64,000 nt of DNA from JBEKCB01 sp052139675 (GTDB lineage: Bacteria; Planctomycetota; Brocadiia; CAIUPP01). The position numbers were made by a program, and so were the translations under genes. Numbering within the stretch: the stretch's first letter is position 1; every line of letters starts with the position of its first letter. Where the stretch lies: positions 10,623 through 74,622 of the forward strand of contig JBKQWE010000065.1 in the NCBI GenBank assembly GCA_052139675.1. Direction: 5' to 3'. The notes below the pieces were generated by a model that was not told the origin of the DNA, did no database searches, and saw nothing but the letters and a program-made list of their open reading frames with translations. This document shows, piece after piece, positions 26,699 through 34,906 of the stretch.

Positions 26699-26734
26699 CG
26701 CCCGGGAGAAGCGATTCTCCCGGGCGTGTTTTTT
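26699..26734 (+). terminator. Rho-independent terminator of ppdK
   Basis: A 12-base-pair stem, CGCCCGGGAGAA with loop GCGA and TTCTCCCGGGCG, is followed by TG and six T residues. Confidence 0.93.
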
Positions 26735-26755
26735 CTATACTGAGGGATAACCGTT

Positions 26756-27943
26756 GTGAGCGGCATCCTCGGCGCCGAGACGACCCTGCTGATGCTGGTC
26801 CACTTCTTCGGGGACTTTTACGGGGCGTTCTATTACCCTCTCGTGCCGTATTTCCGCGAGCACTTCGGGCTGACGCTGACGGCGATCGGCGCGCTGGCGG
26901 CGGTGCTGACGAGTTGCGCGAGCTACTTCCAGCCGGTGGCCTGGATCGTCGAAGACCGCCTGGGCGCGCGCCGCGCGATGATCGCCGCCACTTGCGCCGC
27001 GGTGGTCGGGGCGGGGCTGCTCGCATTCGCCTGGAATCCCGCGTCGCTGGCGGCGGCGCTGTTGCTCTGCGGACTGGGCGTCGGGCTGTTTCACCCGATC
27101 GGCGCGGCGCTCTCCGGGCGCAGCGGCGCAAAGAGCCGCGTGGCGGCGATCGGGTTCTACATGTTCGGCGGAAGCATCGGCGTCATGCTCGCGCCGCTGC
27201 TCGTCCCGCGCGCCGCCGCGGTGGACATCCGCTGGGTGGCCGCGCTGGCGATTCCCGGCCTGATCTTCGCGGCCGTGCTGTGCCTGCGGCTCCGGCCGGC
27301 GAGCGAACCGCCGCGCATGAAGGCGCGCGCCGGCCAGATCGGACGGGTCTTCCGCAGGCTCTGGCCGATCCATCTCGACGTGGTCCTGCGGTTCGTCCCG
27401 CTCACGGCCTATGTCCTCTGGCTCCCGGTCCTGGCCGCGTTGCGCGGGCAGAGCAAGGCCGAGGTGGGCCAGAGCCTGGCCTTCATGATGCTGGTCGGCG
27501 CGGGCGGCGTCCTGGCCGGCGGCTATATCGGCGTGCGGCTGACCGGGCGATGGGTGGTGATCCTGAGCGAGGTTGCCGCGGCGGCCGCGCTGGCCTTGGC
27601 GCCGCGGACCGGCGGCGCGCTGTTCTACGCGCTGCTCGGGGTCGGCAGCTTCCTGCTTTACATGGTGACGCCGATCCAGATCGCCGTGGCGCAGAGGCTC
27701 GCGCCGGAGGCCGACAGCGCCGCGTCGGGGATCGTGATGGGGTTCGCCTACGGCAACGCCGGACTGATGATGCTTCCGCTCGGCCGGCTCGGCGATTATT
27801 GGAAAGCCGCCACCGGCGATGAGCTGCTTTCCGTGCAGCGCGTGCTCCAGCTCTCGGCGTGCTTCCTGATCCCGGCGGTGGCGGCGTCGCTCATGGTCCG
27901 GTCCGCGCCGGCGGAATCCGAAGCGGCGGGCGCCAGAGGATAA
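26756..27943 (+). CDS. MFS transporter, fosmidomycin-resistance (Fsr)-like
   Basis: A 395-residue inner-membrane protein with about 12 hydrophobic helices. The N-terminus LLMLVHFFGDFYGAFYYPLV and the following segment with FREHFGLT resemble the Fsr group of the major facilitator superfamily, whose E. coli member exports fosmidomycin. A conserved loop DRLGARR follows the second helix. It starts with GTG preceded by GAGGG, just after the ppdK terminator; TATACT at 26736-26741 could be its -10 box. The next gene begins one base after its stop, implying cotranscription. The natural substrate is unknown. Confidence 0.83.
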   Translation: MSGILGAETTLLMLVHFFGDFYGAFYYPLVPYFREHFGLTLTAIGALAAVLTSCASYFQPVAWIVEDRLGARRAMIAATCAAVVGAGLLAFAWNPASLAAALLLCGLGVGLFHPIGAALSGRSGAKSRVAAIGFYMFGGSIGVMLAPLLVPRAAAVDIRWVAALAIPGLIFAAVLCLRLRPASEPPRMKARAGQIGRVFRRLWPIHLDVVLRFVPLTAYVLWLPVLAALRGQSKAEVGQSLAFMMLVGAGGVLAGGYIGVRLTGRWVVILSEVAAAAALALAPRTGGALFYALLGVGSFLLYMVTPIQIAVAQRLAPEADSAASGIVMGFAYGNAGLMMLPLGRLGDYWKAATGDELLSVQRVLQLSACFLIPAVAASLMVRSAPAESEAAGARG

Positions 27944-27944
27944 C

Positions 27945-28505
27945 ATGGCCAACGCAAAAAAAGTCGTAGCTGTCTTCGGCGCGAACCGCGTCTCGCGCGG
28001 CGAGCCGCTTTACGATCTGGCCGAGGAAACCGGCCGCGAGATCGCCGGCGCAGGCTGGACGCTGCTCAACGGCGGCTACGGCGGCACGATGGAAGCGACG
28101 TCGCGCGGCGCGCGGGAACGCGGCGGCCGCGTCCTCGGCGTCCCCGTGGCGATCTACTCGTCGCAGGTGAACCCGTTTATCAGCGAGTCGGTGATGACGC
28201 AGGATCTCTGGGAACGCATCCGGCTGATGCTCGACCGCAGCGACGCGTTCATCGCGCTGGAGGGCTCCACCGGGACGCTGGCGGAAATCGGCATGGCGTG
28301 GGAGTTTACAGCAAAGAAGCTGCTCCCGCCGAAACCGCTGATCTTCATCGGCGATTTCTGGGCGCCGCTCTACCGGACCGTTCTCAGCGCGCCCAATAGC
28401 AGCGAGCCGACGCGCGGTGGCATCGTCCGCATCGAGCCGACGCCGAAGGCGGCGGTTGACTTCCTGCGCGCTTACTGGAAAGATCAAACGAACGAAGAAG
28501 TATGA
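27945..28505 (+). CDS. LOG/lysine-decarboxylase-like Rossmann protein
   Basis: A 186-residue cytoplasmic protein of the LOG/TIGR00725 group of nucleotide-binding proteins, some of which are cytokinin-type phosphoribohydrolases. GGYGGTMEA (about residues 44-52) is the first phosphate loop, and EGSTGTLAEIGMAWEF is a variant of the PGGxGTxxE catalytic motif in which the leading PGG is replaced by EGS. That change makes phosphoribohydrolase activity uncertain. It begins one base after the MFS gene and is surely cotranscribed. Confidence 0.82.
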   Translation: MANAKKVVAVFGANRVSRGEPLYDLAEETGREIAGAGWTLLNGGYGGTMEATSRGARERGGRVLGVPVAIYSSQVNPFISESVMTQDLWERIRLMLDRSDAFIALEGSTGTLAEIGMAWEFTAKKLLPPKPLIFIGDFWAPLYRTVLSAPNSSEPTRGGIVRIEPTPKAAVDFLRAYWKDQTNEEV

Positions 28506-28573
28506 GTGATGAGCGATGAACGGGAGCGCTTGCGCGCCCCTGTTGTACTTCTTCATTCATCATTCGCAGTTCT
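28500..28573. repeat. ATGA-word inverted repeat before argS
   Basis: An array of ATGAGTGATGAGCGATGAA words on the left is faced by TTCATTCATCATTC words on the right. It fills the gap between the LOG-like gene and argS. Confidence 0.65.
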
Positions 28574-28593
28574 GACTTCCACGAGAGGATGAA

Positions 28594-30354
28594 ATGGACA
28601 ACCCGTTCACCGCCGAGATCGCGCACGAACTCGCCGCCCTCATCTCCCCCGCCATAAGTCCGGCGGGCAAGCCCGCCATAAGTCCGGCGGGCAAGCAGGA
28701 CGAAGCGACGGTCGAGTCGCTGTTGACGACGCCGCCGGACGAGACGATGGGCGACTACGCGTTCCCGTGCTTCGCCCTGGCCCGCGCGCAGAAGCGGAAT
28801 CCGGCGGAGGCCGCGCGCGAGCTGGCGGCAAAGATTCAGCCGGGCGAGTGGATCGCCGGCGCTTCGGCAAACGGACCGTACGTCAACCTCTCCGTCCGGC
28901 GCGAGGCGTTCATCGCCTGGGCGCTGACGGAGGCGCACCGGCGCAAAGGCGAGTTCGGCCATTCCGACCTGGGCAAAGGCCGGACCGTCGTCGTCGAGTT
29001 CTCTTCGCCGAACATCGCCAAGCACCTGGGCATCCATCACGTGCGAACGACGATGATCGGCAACGCGCTCGACCGGATCCATCGCGCGCTCGGCTACCGC
29101 GTCGTCGGCATCAACTTCCTCGGCGACTGGGGCACGCAGTTCGGGCTGATGATCTCGGCGTACAAGCGCTGGGGCGGACCGGAGACGCTCCAGGGCGACG
29201 CGGTCGCGAACTTGAATGTGCTCTACGTGCGGTTCAACGAGGAGGCGAAGAAGGACCCGTCGCTTCGCGACGAGGGGCGCGCGTGGTTCAAGCGGCTCGA
29301 GGACGGCGATCCGGAAGCGGTCGCGCTCTGGGAGCGGTTCCGCCAGGTCAGCCTCGCCGCGTTCGAGGAAGTCTATCGCGTGCTCGGCGTGCGCTTCGAC
29401 GAGATCAGCGGCGAGTCGAAGTACGACAAGCTGATGCCCGGCGCCATCCGCCGGCTTGAGGAACTCGGCCTGGCGAAGCTCGACCAGGGCGCGCTCATCG
29501 TGGACCTCTCCGCGGACAAGATGCCGCCGGTGCTGCTCAGAAAGTCGGATGGCGCAACACTTTATGACACGCGCGACATCGCCGCCGCGGAGGATCGGTG
29601 GAACCGCTACCATTTCGCCCGGATGATCTACGTCGTCGGCGGAGACCAGAAATTGCACTTCCGCCAGATTTTCAAAGTGCTCCAGATGATGGGCTATCCC
29701 TGGGCGAAAGACTGCGTCCACGTGGACTTCGGCATGGTCCGGATGAAAAGCGCGGAGGGCGCCGGCAAGATGTCCGGCCGCCGCGGCGAGGTCATCATGC
29801 TCAAGGACGTGCTGCGCGAGGCGATCGAGCGCGCGCGGCAGGCGATCGAGGCGAAGAACCCGGACCTGCCGGACAAGGAGCGCATCGCCGCCGCCGTCGG
29901 CATCGGCGCGGTGGTCTTCAACGACCTCAAGCGCCAGCGGATCAAGGACGTGGACTTCGACTGGGACGCGATCCTCAGCTTCGAGGGCGAGACCGGTCCG
30001 TACGTCCAGTACGCGCACGCGCGGTTGTGCAGCATCCTGAGAAAGTACGGCCAGGCGCCGGCGGAGCGGGTCAACTTTGCGCTCCTGGCCGAGCCGGAGG
30101 AATTCGCCCTCGCGAAGGCAATGGCCGGCTTGGAGCCGACCGTCCGCCGCGCCGCCGAGGCGTGCGAGCCGGCCATGGTCAGCCAGTATCTCCTCGACCT
30201 CTGCACGCGGTTCAGCAGTTACTATCACAAGCACAAGGTCGTCGGCGACGACCCGGACCTGACCGCCGCGCGCGTGCTGCTGGTGGACGGCATTCGCCAG
30301 ACCATCGCCAACGGCCTCGAGCTGCTCGGCATCGCGGCGCCGGAGGAGATGTAA
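28594..30354 (+). CDS. argS: Arginyl-tRNA synthetase
   Basis: Class I synthetase charging tRNA-Arg. The 586-residue protein has the HIGH-like motif SPNIAKHLGIHHVRTTMIG (about residues 139-157), the KMSK-like motif AGKMSGRRGE (about 389-398), and the C-terminal DALR anticodon-binding domain. GAGAGGATGA lies close to the ATG. Two tandem copies of a palindrome give the in-frame insert ISPAGKPAISPAGKQ at about residues 17-31, in the N-terminal tRNA-recognition domain. Confidence 0.96.
   Translation: MDNPFTAEIAHELAALISPAISPAGKPAISPAGKQDEATVESLLTTPPDETMGDYAFPCFALARAQKRNPAEAARELAAKIQPGEWIAGASANGPYVNLSVRREAFIAWALTEAHRRKGEFGHSDLGKGRTVVVEFSSPNIAKHLGIHHVRTTMIGNALDRIHRALGYRVVGINFLGDWGTQFGLMISAYKRWGGPETLQGDAVANLNVLYVRFNEEAKKDPSLRDEGRAWFKRLEDGDPEAVALWERFRQVSLAAFEEVYRVLGVRFDEISGESKYDKLMPGAIRRLEELGLAKLDQGALIVDLSADKMPPVLLRKSDGATLYDTRDIAAAEDRWNRYHFARMIYVVGGDQKLHFRQIFKVLQMMGYPWAKDCVHVDFGMVRMKSAEGAGKMSGRRGEVIMLKDVLREAIERARQAIEAKNPDLPDKERIAAAVGIGAVVFNDLKRQRIKDVDFDWDAILSFEGETGPYVQYAHARLCSILRKYGQAPAERVNFALLAEPEEFALAKAMAGLEPTVRRAAEACEPAMVSQYLLDLCTRFSSYYHKHKVVGDDPDLTAARVLLVDGIRQTIANGLELLGIAAPEEM
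28648..28696. repeat. Two tandem CCCGCC...GGCGGGCAAGC palindromes inside argS
   Basis: Two 25-base copies, 28648-28672 and 28672-28696, overlapping by one base. Both are read in frame near the argS N-terminus. Confidence 0.85.
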
Positions 30355-30394
30355 CCTTCCACGCGCCGACGAATCGTCCTCATCGTGCCGGCGC

Positions 30395-30423
30395 TTGAGC
30401 GATGCGCTGGACATGCGTATAAT
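30395..30423 (+). promoter_or_regulatory. Sigma-70 promoter of the first HEPN/MNT pair
   Basis: TTGAGC (30395-30400), 17 bases, then a perfect TATAAT (30418-30423), about 47 bases before the antitoxin start. Confidence 0.75.
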
Positions 30424-30469
30424 CGAAAGCGGCGGCGCTCCTTGAACGAGAGGCCAGGGATAGAGATGT

Positions 30470-30790
30470 ATGGTCAAGCTTACTGAGATTCGGGAACTCG
30501 CCCACACGATTGCTCGCGAGTTCAAGCCGGAGAGAATCGTGCTGTTCGGCTCTCACGCCCGAGGCGCGGCGGGCGGAGAATCGGACGTGGACCTGCTGGT
30601 CATACTGTCTTTCCGGGGAAAAGGGTGCCGGAAGGCCGTCGAAATCCTCGAACGCGTCAAGCCGGCCTTTGCGCTGGACCTGCTGCTGCGCACTCCCGAA
30701 CAATTCGAGCAACGCATTCAACAAGGGGACTTTTTCCTTCGCCGCATCGCGCAAGAGGGAGTTGTGCTGTATGAAAACCCTCACGCGTGA
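30470..30790 (+). CDS. mntA: MNT nucleotidyltransferase antitoxin (first pair)
   Basis: A minimal nucleotidyltransferase of 106 residues. The motif LFGSHARG (residues 25-32) and the paired aspartates in SDVDLLV (D39 and D41) are the pol-beta-fold active site. In HEPN/MNT toxin-antitoxin pairs this protein neutralises the HEPN ribonuclease, in known cases by AMPylating it. Here it precedes and overlaps the HEPN gene by 20 bases, so the two are translationally coupled. A good promoter lies just upstream. Confidence 0.88.
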   Translation: MVKLTEIRELAHTIAREFKPERIVLFGSHARGAAGGESDVDLLVILSFRGKGCRKAVEILERVKPAFALDLLLRTPEQFEQRIQQGDFFLRRIAQEGVVLYENPHA

Positions 30791-31160
30791 GTGGGTGAAA
30801 AAGGCCGAAGGGGATTTCAACACGTTGCTCCGCGAGGTCCGCGCGCGTAAGGCGCCAAACTACGATGCCGCATGCTTTCACGCGCAGCAGTGCGTCGAGA
30901 AGTATTTAAAGGCCCGCTTGCAGGAAGCGGAAATGCCGTTCGGCAAAACTCACAATCTCATTGTCCTCTTCAACGCCTGTTTGACGCTGGAACCGCTGTG
31001 GGTAATCTTGGACAGGCTTATTCTTGTCTTGAACGCCTACGCAGTCGAACTTCGTTATCCCGGCGAGTCGGCAGATCGCCGGATGGCGAAGGAGGCGCTC
31101 GCTGCGACTCGAGAGCTTCGCCGGCTTGTGCGTGAATCACTGGGGCTGGACGCTGATTAG
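30771..31160 (+). CDS. hepT: HEPN-domain toxin (first pair)
   Basis: A 129-residue helical protein of the HEPN family. The helix ACFHAQQCVEKYLKARL is typical, and RYPGES sits where the RxxxxH-type catalytic motif lies in HEPN RNases. AGAGGGAG lies about nine bases before the ATG at 30771. It is expected to act as an RNA-cleaving toxin restrained by the MNT protein. A second, unrelated-looking HEPN/MNT pair lies 3 kb downstream on the other strand with the reverse gene order by coordinate. Confidence 0.87.
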   Translation: MKTLTREWVKKAEGDFNTLLREVRARKAPNYDAACFHAQQCVEKYLKARLQEAEMPFGKTHNLIVLFNACLTLEPLWVILDRLILVLNAYAVELRYPGESADRRMAKEALAATRELRRLVRESLGLDAD

Positions 31161-31270
31161 TGATTAGTGAAGTGGGGCTCCTGAACACTGGGCGGCCGCA
31201 GAGCACGCCGGCCGGCCTTGCGCGGCGGCGGAATCGGGACCCGCGTTCCGGCAGAGTGAAAGAGCAGGGC

Positions 31271-32722
31271 ATGAAAGCTCTGGTGGTTTCCACCAACCGC
31301 TACCGGAACCCGGCGCCGGTGATGCCGGTCGGCGCGTGCCTGGTGGCCGAGGCGGCCGAACGCGCCGGGCACCGCGTGGCGCTGCTCGACCTGATGTTCG
31401 AGCGCAACCCGGTCCGCGCGCTGGAAGCCGCGCTCGACCGCGAGCGGCCCGACGTGATCGGCCTCTCCGTCCGCAATATTGACAACAACGACGCGCAGCG
31501 CCCGCGCAACCTCTGCGAGGACCTCGCGCCGCTGATGGCGTCGCTCCGCCGAAAGACTCCGGCGCCGGTGGTGCTCGGCGGCGCGGCAGTCGGCGTAATG
31601 CCCGAGGCGCTGCTGCGATACACCGGCGCTTCCTGGGCGTCGCTCGGCGACGGCGAGGCGGTCTTTCCGGCGCTGCTCGACGCGCTGGCCGCGGGCCGGC
31701 CGCCGCGCGAAACGCCGGGGCTGGCGTGGCTCGAGGACGGCGCGCTGGTCCGCAGCCGCCCCGCGCCGCATTGGCCGCTCGGTTCCGCCGCGCCGGGCGG
31801 AAGGGACGGCTGCCCGGTCCCGGACTACCGGCGCTGGCTGCGGATGAGCTCCTACCGGTCGCTGCTGACGGCCGCGGCCGTGCAGACCAAGCGCGGCTGC
31901 CCGTTCGATTGCGTCTACTGCACGTACGCCGCGCTGGAGGGCCGGACGTACCGCCTCTGCGAGCCGGAAAGCGTCGCACGCGCGGTGCGGTCGCTCACCG
32001 CGGCGGGAATCCGCGACATCGAGTTCGTGGACAACGTCTTCAACGCTCCGCGCGAACACGGGCAGGCCGTCTGCGAAGCGCTGGCCCGGGACCGCCACGG
32101 CGCGCGCCTGCAGAGCCTGGAACTCTCGCCGCGCTTCCTCGACGACGAGTTACTGAGCGCGATGGAATCGGCGGGATTCGTCGCGATGGGCGTCACGATC
32201 GAGAGCGCGTCGGACGCCGTCCTCGCGCGCATGCGCAAGGGCTTCACCTCTGAGGACGTCCGGCGCGCGGCCGAGGTCGTCCGCCGGCATCGCATTCCCT
32301 GCCTCTGGATCCTGCTCTTCGGCGGACCCGGCGAGACGGAGGCGACCGTGCGCGAGACGCTCGATTTCGTCCATCGGTCGGTGCGCGCGCAGGACGTGGT
32401 CTTCTACAATTGGCGGCTGCGCGTCTATCCCGGCACCGAGCTGGAGCGGATGGCGCGAGCTGAAGGCGTGCTGCAAGGCCGCCGCGACGGATTGCTCGAC
32501 CCGGCGTTCTATTTCTCGCCGGGCATGGACCCGGTGCGGCTGGACGAAACGCTGCGGCGCTTCGCGGCGTCGCACCTGAACTGCGTCAGCCTGGAGTCCG
32601 TCGGCCTGCCGCTGCTGCCGATGATCCAGCGCGCGGCCTCGCGGATCGGCGCCCGGCCGCCGATGTGGCGGCACACGCGCCTGCTGCGCCGCACGCTGAG
32701 GCTCTTCGACCGGAGCCTGTGA
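31271..32722 (+). CDS. B12-binding-type radical SAM protein
   Basis: A 483-residue radical SAM enzyme with the cluster motif CPFDCVYC (C210, C214, C217). The N-terminal part (residues 1-150) has the layout of a cobalamin-binding Rossmann domain: an opening ALVVS strand, GLSVRN, and VVLGGAAVGVMP. It is similar to the BchE/methyltransferase-like class. MKALVVSTNR at 31271 has an AG-rich Shine-Dalgarno; the longer frame is not supported. A type III polyketide synthase gene follows on the same strand, so a role in modifying a polyketide or lipid is possible. Reaction and substrate are unknown. Confidence 0.85.
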   Translation: MKALVVSTNRYRNPAPVMPVGACLVAEAAERAGHRVALLDLMFERNPVRALEAALDRERPDVIGLSVRNIDNNDAQRPRNLCEDLAPLMASLRRKTPAPVVLGGAAVGVMPEALLRYTGASWASLGDGEAVFPALLDALAAGRPPRETPGLAWLEDGALVRSRPAPHWPLGSAAPGGRDGCPVPDYRRWLRMSSYRSLLTAAAVQTKRGCPFDCVYCTYAALEGRTYRLCEPESVARAVRSLTAAGIRDIEFVDNVFNAPREHGQAVCEALARDRHGARLQSLELSPRFLDDELLSAMESAGFVAMGVTIESASDAVLARMRKGFTSEDVRRAAEVVRRHRIPCLWILLFGGPGETEATVRETLDFVHRSVRAQDVVFYNWRLRVYPGTELERMARAEGVLQGRRDGLLDPAFYFSPGMDPVRLDETLRRFAASHLNCVSLESVGLPLLPMIQRAASRIGARPPMWRHTRLLRRTLRLFDRSL

Positions 32723-32831
32723 AAAATCTTTTACCACGAAGGGCACGAAGGGCACGAAGAATGGAATTGAAAGGGGTGCTTCTCTCGCTTCTCTTCGTGT
32801 CCTTCGTGCCCTTCGTGGTGAAATTCTTTTT
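32722..32831. repeat. CACGAAGGG-word hairpin between radical SAM and polyketide synthase genes
   Basis: Left arm (32722-32760) carries ACCACGAAGGGCACGAAGG words; right arm (32792-32831) is its near-perfect complement, with about 31 bases matching and a T-rich or A-rich end on each arm. Confidence 0.88.
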
Positions 32832-32848
32832 GTGACAGGGAGCGCGCG

Positions 32849-33934
32849 TTGCCTTCAAGAGAACCCGCCGTGCGGATCGCCTCGGTCGCGACGGCCGTGC
32901 CGCCGTTCGCCATGGAGCAGCAGAACGCCGGGGCGTACCTGGAAGAGCATTTCGGCGCGCGGCTGACTCCACGCAGCCGCACGGTCCTGCGGCAGGTGTT
33001 CGCCCACCCGAGCGTTCGGAACCGGCACTTCGCGATTGAAGATCCGGCGTCTCTCATTGATGAAGACCCGGACCGGCGCGTCGCCCGGTTCACCCGCTGG
33101 GCGGTTGATCTCTCGGAGCAGGCTGCTCGCAAGGCTTTGGGACAGATTGGCTTAGCGCCGGCGGATATCTCGCGCCTCGTGGTCAACACCTGCACCGGAT
33201 ATCTCTGCCCCGGCATCGCGACGTACCTGATCGAGCGGCTCGGCCTGGCGCGCGACATCCGCGCGCACGACCTCGTCGGCAGCGGCTGCGGCGGCGCGGT
33301 GGCCGGCCTCCAACTGGCGGAATCGCTCCAGCGCGCGGCGCCCGGAGGCGTGACGCTCTGCGTCGCCGTGGAAATCTGCAGCGCCACGTTCCAGATGGGC
33401 GACGACCTCAGCCTGATCGTCTCGAACGCGCTGTTCTCCGACGGTGCGGCGGCGGCCGTGCTGTGGGACCGCGCGGGCTTGCCCGCCGAGGCGGGCGGAC
33501 TGGAGCTCATCGCCGGCGGCAGCCGCTTCGCCCCGGAGCACCGCGACGCCATCCGCTACGTCCACAAGAACGGCCAGCTCCACAACCAGCTTTCGATCCA
33601 GCTCCCGCGGATCGTCCGCGAGCCGACCGCCGAACTGGTGCGCCGCCTGCTTTCGGCGAATGGCCTGCGCGCCGGCGACGTCCGGCATTGGGCGCTGCAT
33701 CCGGGCGGGGAAAAAGTCATCGCATCGCTCCAGGACGCGCTCGGCCTGACCGAGGCGCAGCTTGCGCCCTCGCGCGCCGTCCTCGCCGAGCACGGCAACA
33801 TCTCCTCGCCGACCGTCTGGTTCGTGCTGCGGAGGATCCTGGACGCAGGCATCGCCCCCGGCGACTGGTGCATGATGCTCGCCTTCGGCGCAGGATTCTC
33901 CGTCCACGGCCATCTCCTGCGCGCGACGCCCTGA
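32849..33934 (+). CDS. Type III polyketide synthase (chalcone/stilbene synthase family)
   Basis: A 361-residue decarboxylative condensing enzyme. The three catalytic residues can all be placed: C147 in GSGCGGAVAGLQLA, H284 in ALHPGGEKVI, and N317 in AEHGNISSP. Their spacing (137 and 33 residues) is close to the Cys164-His303-Asn336 spacing of plant chalcone synthase. Bacterial relatives make alkylresorcinols, alkylpyrones or 1,3,6,8-tetrahydroxynaphthalene. The start is a TTG with AGGGAG six bases upstream. A palindromic repeat contributes the in-frame LPAEAGG near residues 211-217. It is paired with the upstream radical SAM gene. Confidence 0.87.
   Translation: MPSREPAVRIASVATAVPPFAMEQQNAGAYLEEHFGARLTPRSRTVLRQVFAHPSVRNRHFAIEDPASLIDEDPDRRVARFTRWAVDLSEQAARKALGQIGLAPADISRLVVNTCTGYLCPGIATYLIERLGLARDIRAHDLVGSGCGGAVAGLQLAESLQRAAPGGVTLCVAVEICSATFQMGDDLSLIVSNALFSDGAAAAVLWDRAGLPAEAGGLELIAGGSRFAPEHRDAIRYVHKNGQLHNQLSIQLPRIVREPTAELVRRLLSANGLRAGDVRHWALHPGGEKVIASLQDALGLTEAQLAPSRAVLAEHGNISSPTVWFVLRRILDAGIAPGDWCMMLAFGAGFSVHGHLLRATP
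33477..33496. repeat. GCTTGCCCGCC...GGCGGGC palindrome in the polyketide synthase gene
   Basis: Inverse orientation of the GGCGGGCAAGC family; it is read in frame. Confidence 0.7.
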
Positions 33935-33994
33935 GCCGACGACGGCACAATCGTCTTAGCCGCGAAGAGGCGCAAGGGACGGAAGGACTCTCAC

Positions 33995-34114
33995 CCGCCG
34001 GTGGCGGGATTCTCGCGGGTGAAGGGGCTGATGGAACGCAGGCGCTGGATGATGCCGGGGAGCGCGGCGATCACCGCGTCCACGTCCGCGTCGGTGTTGT
34101 AGCGGCTCAGGCTC
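33995..34114. repeat. 120-bp exact duplicate of the nifS 3' end (copy A)
   Basis: Bases 33995-34114 are identical, base for base, to 34911-35030, the last part of the nifS coding region (offset 916). Read on the minus strand it encodes the last 40 or so residues of NifS but no start. It ends by running into the HEPN gene and provides its stop codon (34107-34109). Confidence 0.95.
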
Positions 34115-34502
34115 GAAGCTGCTCGCGAGCCCACTCCACGCATCGCGACGCAAAAGCCAAGGCTTGCTGATATTCTTCTTCCGTGACAGGTTCGAACAAG
34201 CCCGGGTAGCGAGTCTCGACTGCGTAATCCGTCAGTTGCTTCGATTCCCGCACGTCATCAGGAATTGTCTGGCCGGATTCTTCCAGCAGACGGAGCAATT
34301 CGCCAATATCATGGACATATGGGAAGCGCACGTTCCGATGGATCAGGAGCGCTTTCAAAGCCTTTTCTGCGGCTTGCTGCGCGTTGAAGCACAGGTCTTC
34401 CAGATATACCCCAAGGCCGCGCGCCTTCGCCTGCGCGATGTTGCTCTCGGCGCGATTGAGCCATTCCTGGGGATCGTCGGGAGCGAAACGCTCAGGCGGC
34501 AT
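34107..34502 (-). CDS. hepT: HEPN-domain toxin (second pair), stop codon supplied by nifS duplicate
   Basis: A 131-residue HEPN protein: CFNAQQAAEKALKALLI is the core helix and RYPGLFEP the catalytic-type motif. It overlaps the MNT gene upstream by 11 bases on the minus strand. Its last codons (EQLRA) and stop lie at the edge of the 120-bp nifS duplicate, so the natural C-terminus may have been longer or was reset when the module inserted. It is expected to be an RNase toxin controlled by its MNT partner. Confidence 0.87.
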   Translation of the reverse strand: MPPERFAPDDPQEWLNRAESNIAQAKARGLGVYLEDLCFNAQQAAEKALKALLIHRNVRFPYVHDIGELLRLLEESGQTIPDDVRESKQLTDYAVETRYPGLFEPVTEEEYQQALAFASRCVEWAREQLRA

Positions 34503-34803
34503 AAACGACTTTACCTTCCCTAAGGGCCGGCTCCAGGACCAGGGCTGGAGAATGCCCGTACCGCTCGACGTCTTCTGGCGTGACGACGATGATATCGAGA
34601 GCGCAGCCCATGCCGGCGACCTTGCTGTAAATCTGCATCGCCAGGGTCCGGCGGCGAGGACAGGACTTTATGATTAAAAGGTCCAAGTCGCTGTTTGGAC
34701 CCATTGCACCCTTTGCGGCGGACCCGAAAAGAATAATCTTCTCCGGCTGTGCCACTTCAACGATTCTTCGGATGATTCTATCCAAGAGTTCGTGATCAAT
34801 CAT
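34492..34803 (-). CDS. mntA: MNT nucleotidyltransferase antitoxin (second pair)
   Basis: A 103-residue minimal nucleotidyltransferase. LFGSAAKGAMGPNSDLDLLI carries the GSxxxG loop and the DxD metal-binding aspartates. AAAGGAGC lies about nine bases upstream of the ATG at 34803. It overlaps the HEPN gene and precedes it in transcription. The pair is bracketed by two copies of the nifS 3' end. Confidence 0.86.
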   Translation of the reverse strand: MIDHELLDRIIRRIVEVAQPEKIILFGSAAKGAMGPNSDLDLLIIKSCPRRRTLAMQIYSKVAGMGCALDIIVVTPEDVERYGHSPALVLEPALREGKVVYAA

Positions 34804-34906
34804 CGGTCGCGTGCTCCTTTTATCGTGCACCATGCTATCGTGCGGCAGGACGCACGTCAAGATTCACGATGCCGTCGCACGGGGCCGCAAAGAGGCGCAC
34901 CGACTC

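Noticed and set aside
23884..26766. 960-residue minus-strand ORF opposite ppdK
   Set aside because: Shadow frame; ppdK is complete and followed by a terminator.
33463..34170. 235-residue plus-strand ORF running from the polyketide synthase gene into the nifS duplicate
   Set aside because: Out-of-frame shadow of the polyketide synthase and duplicate.
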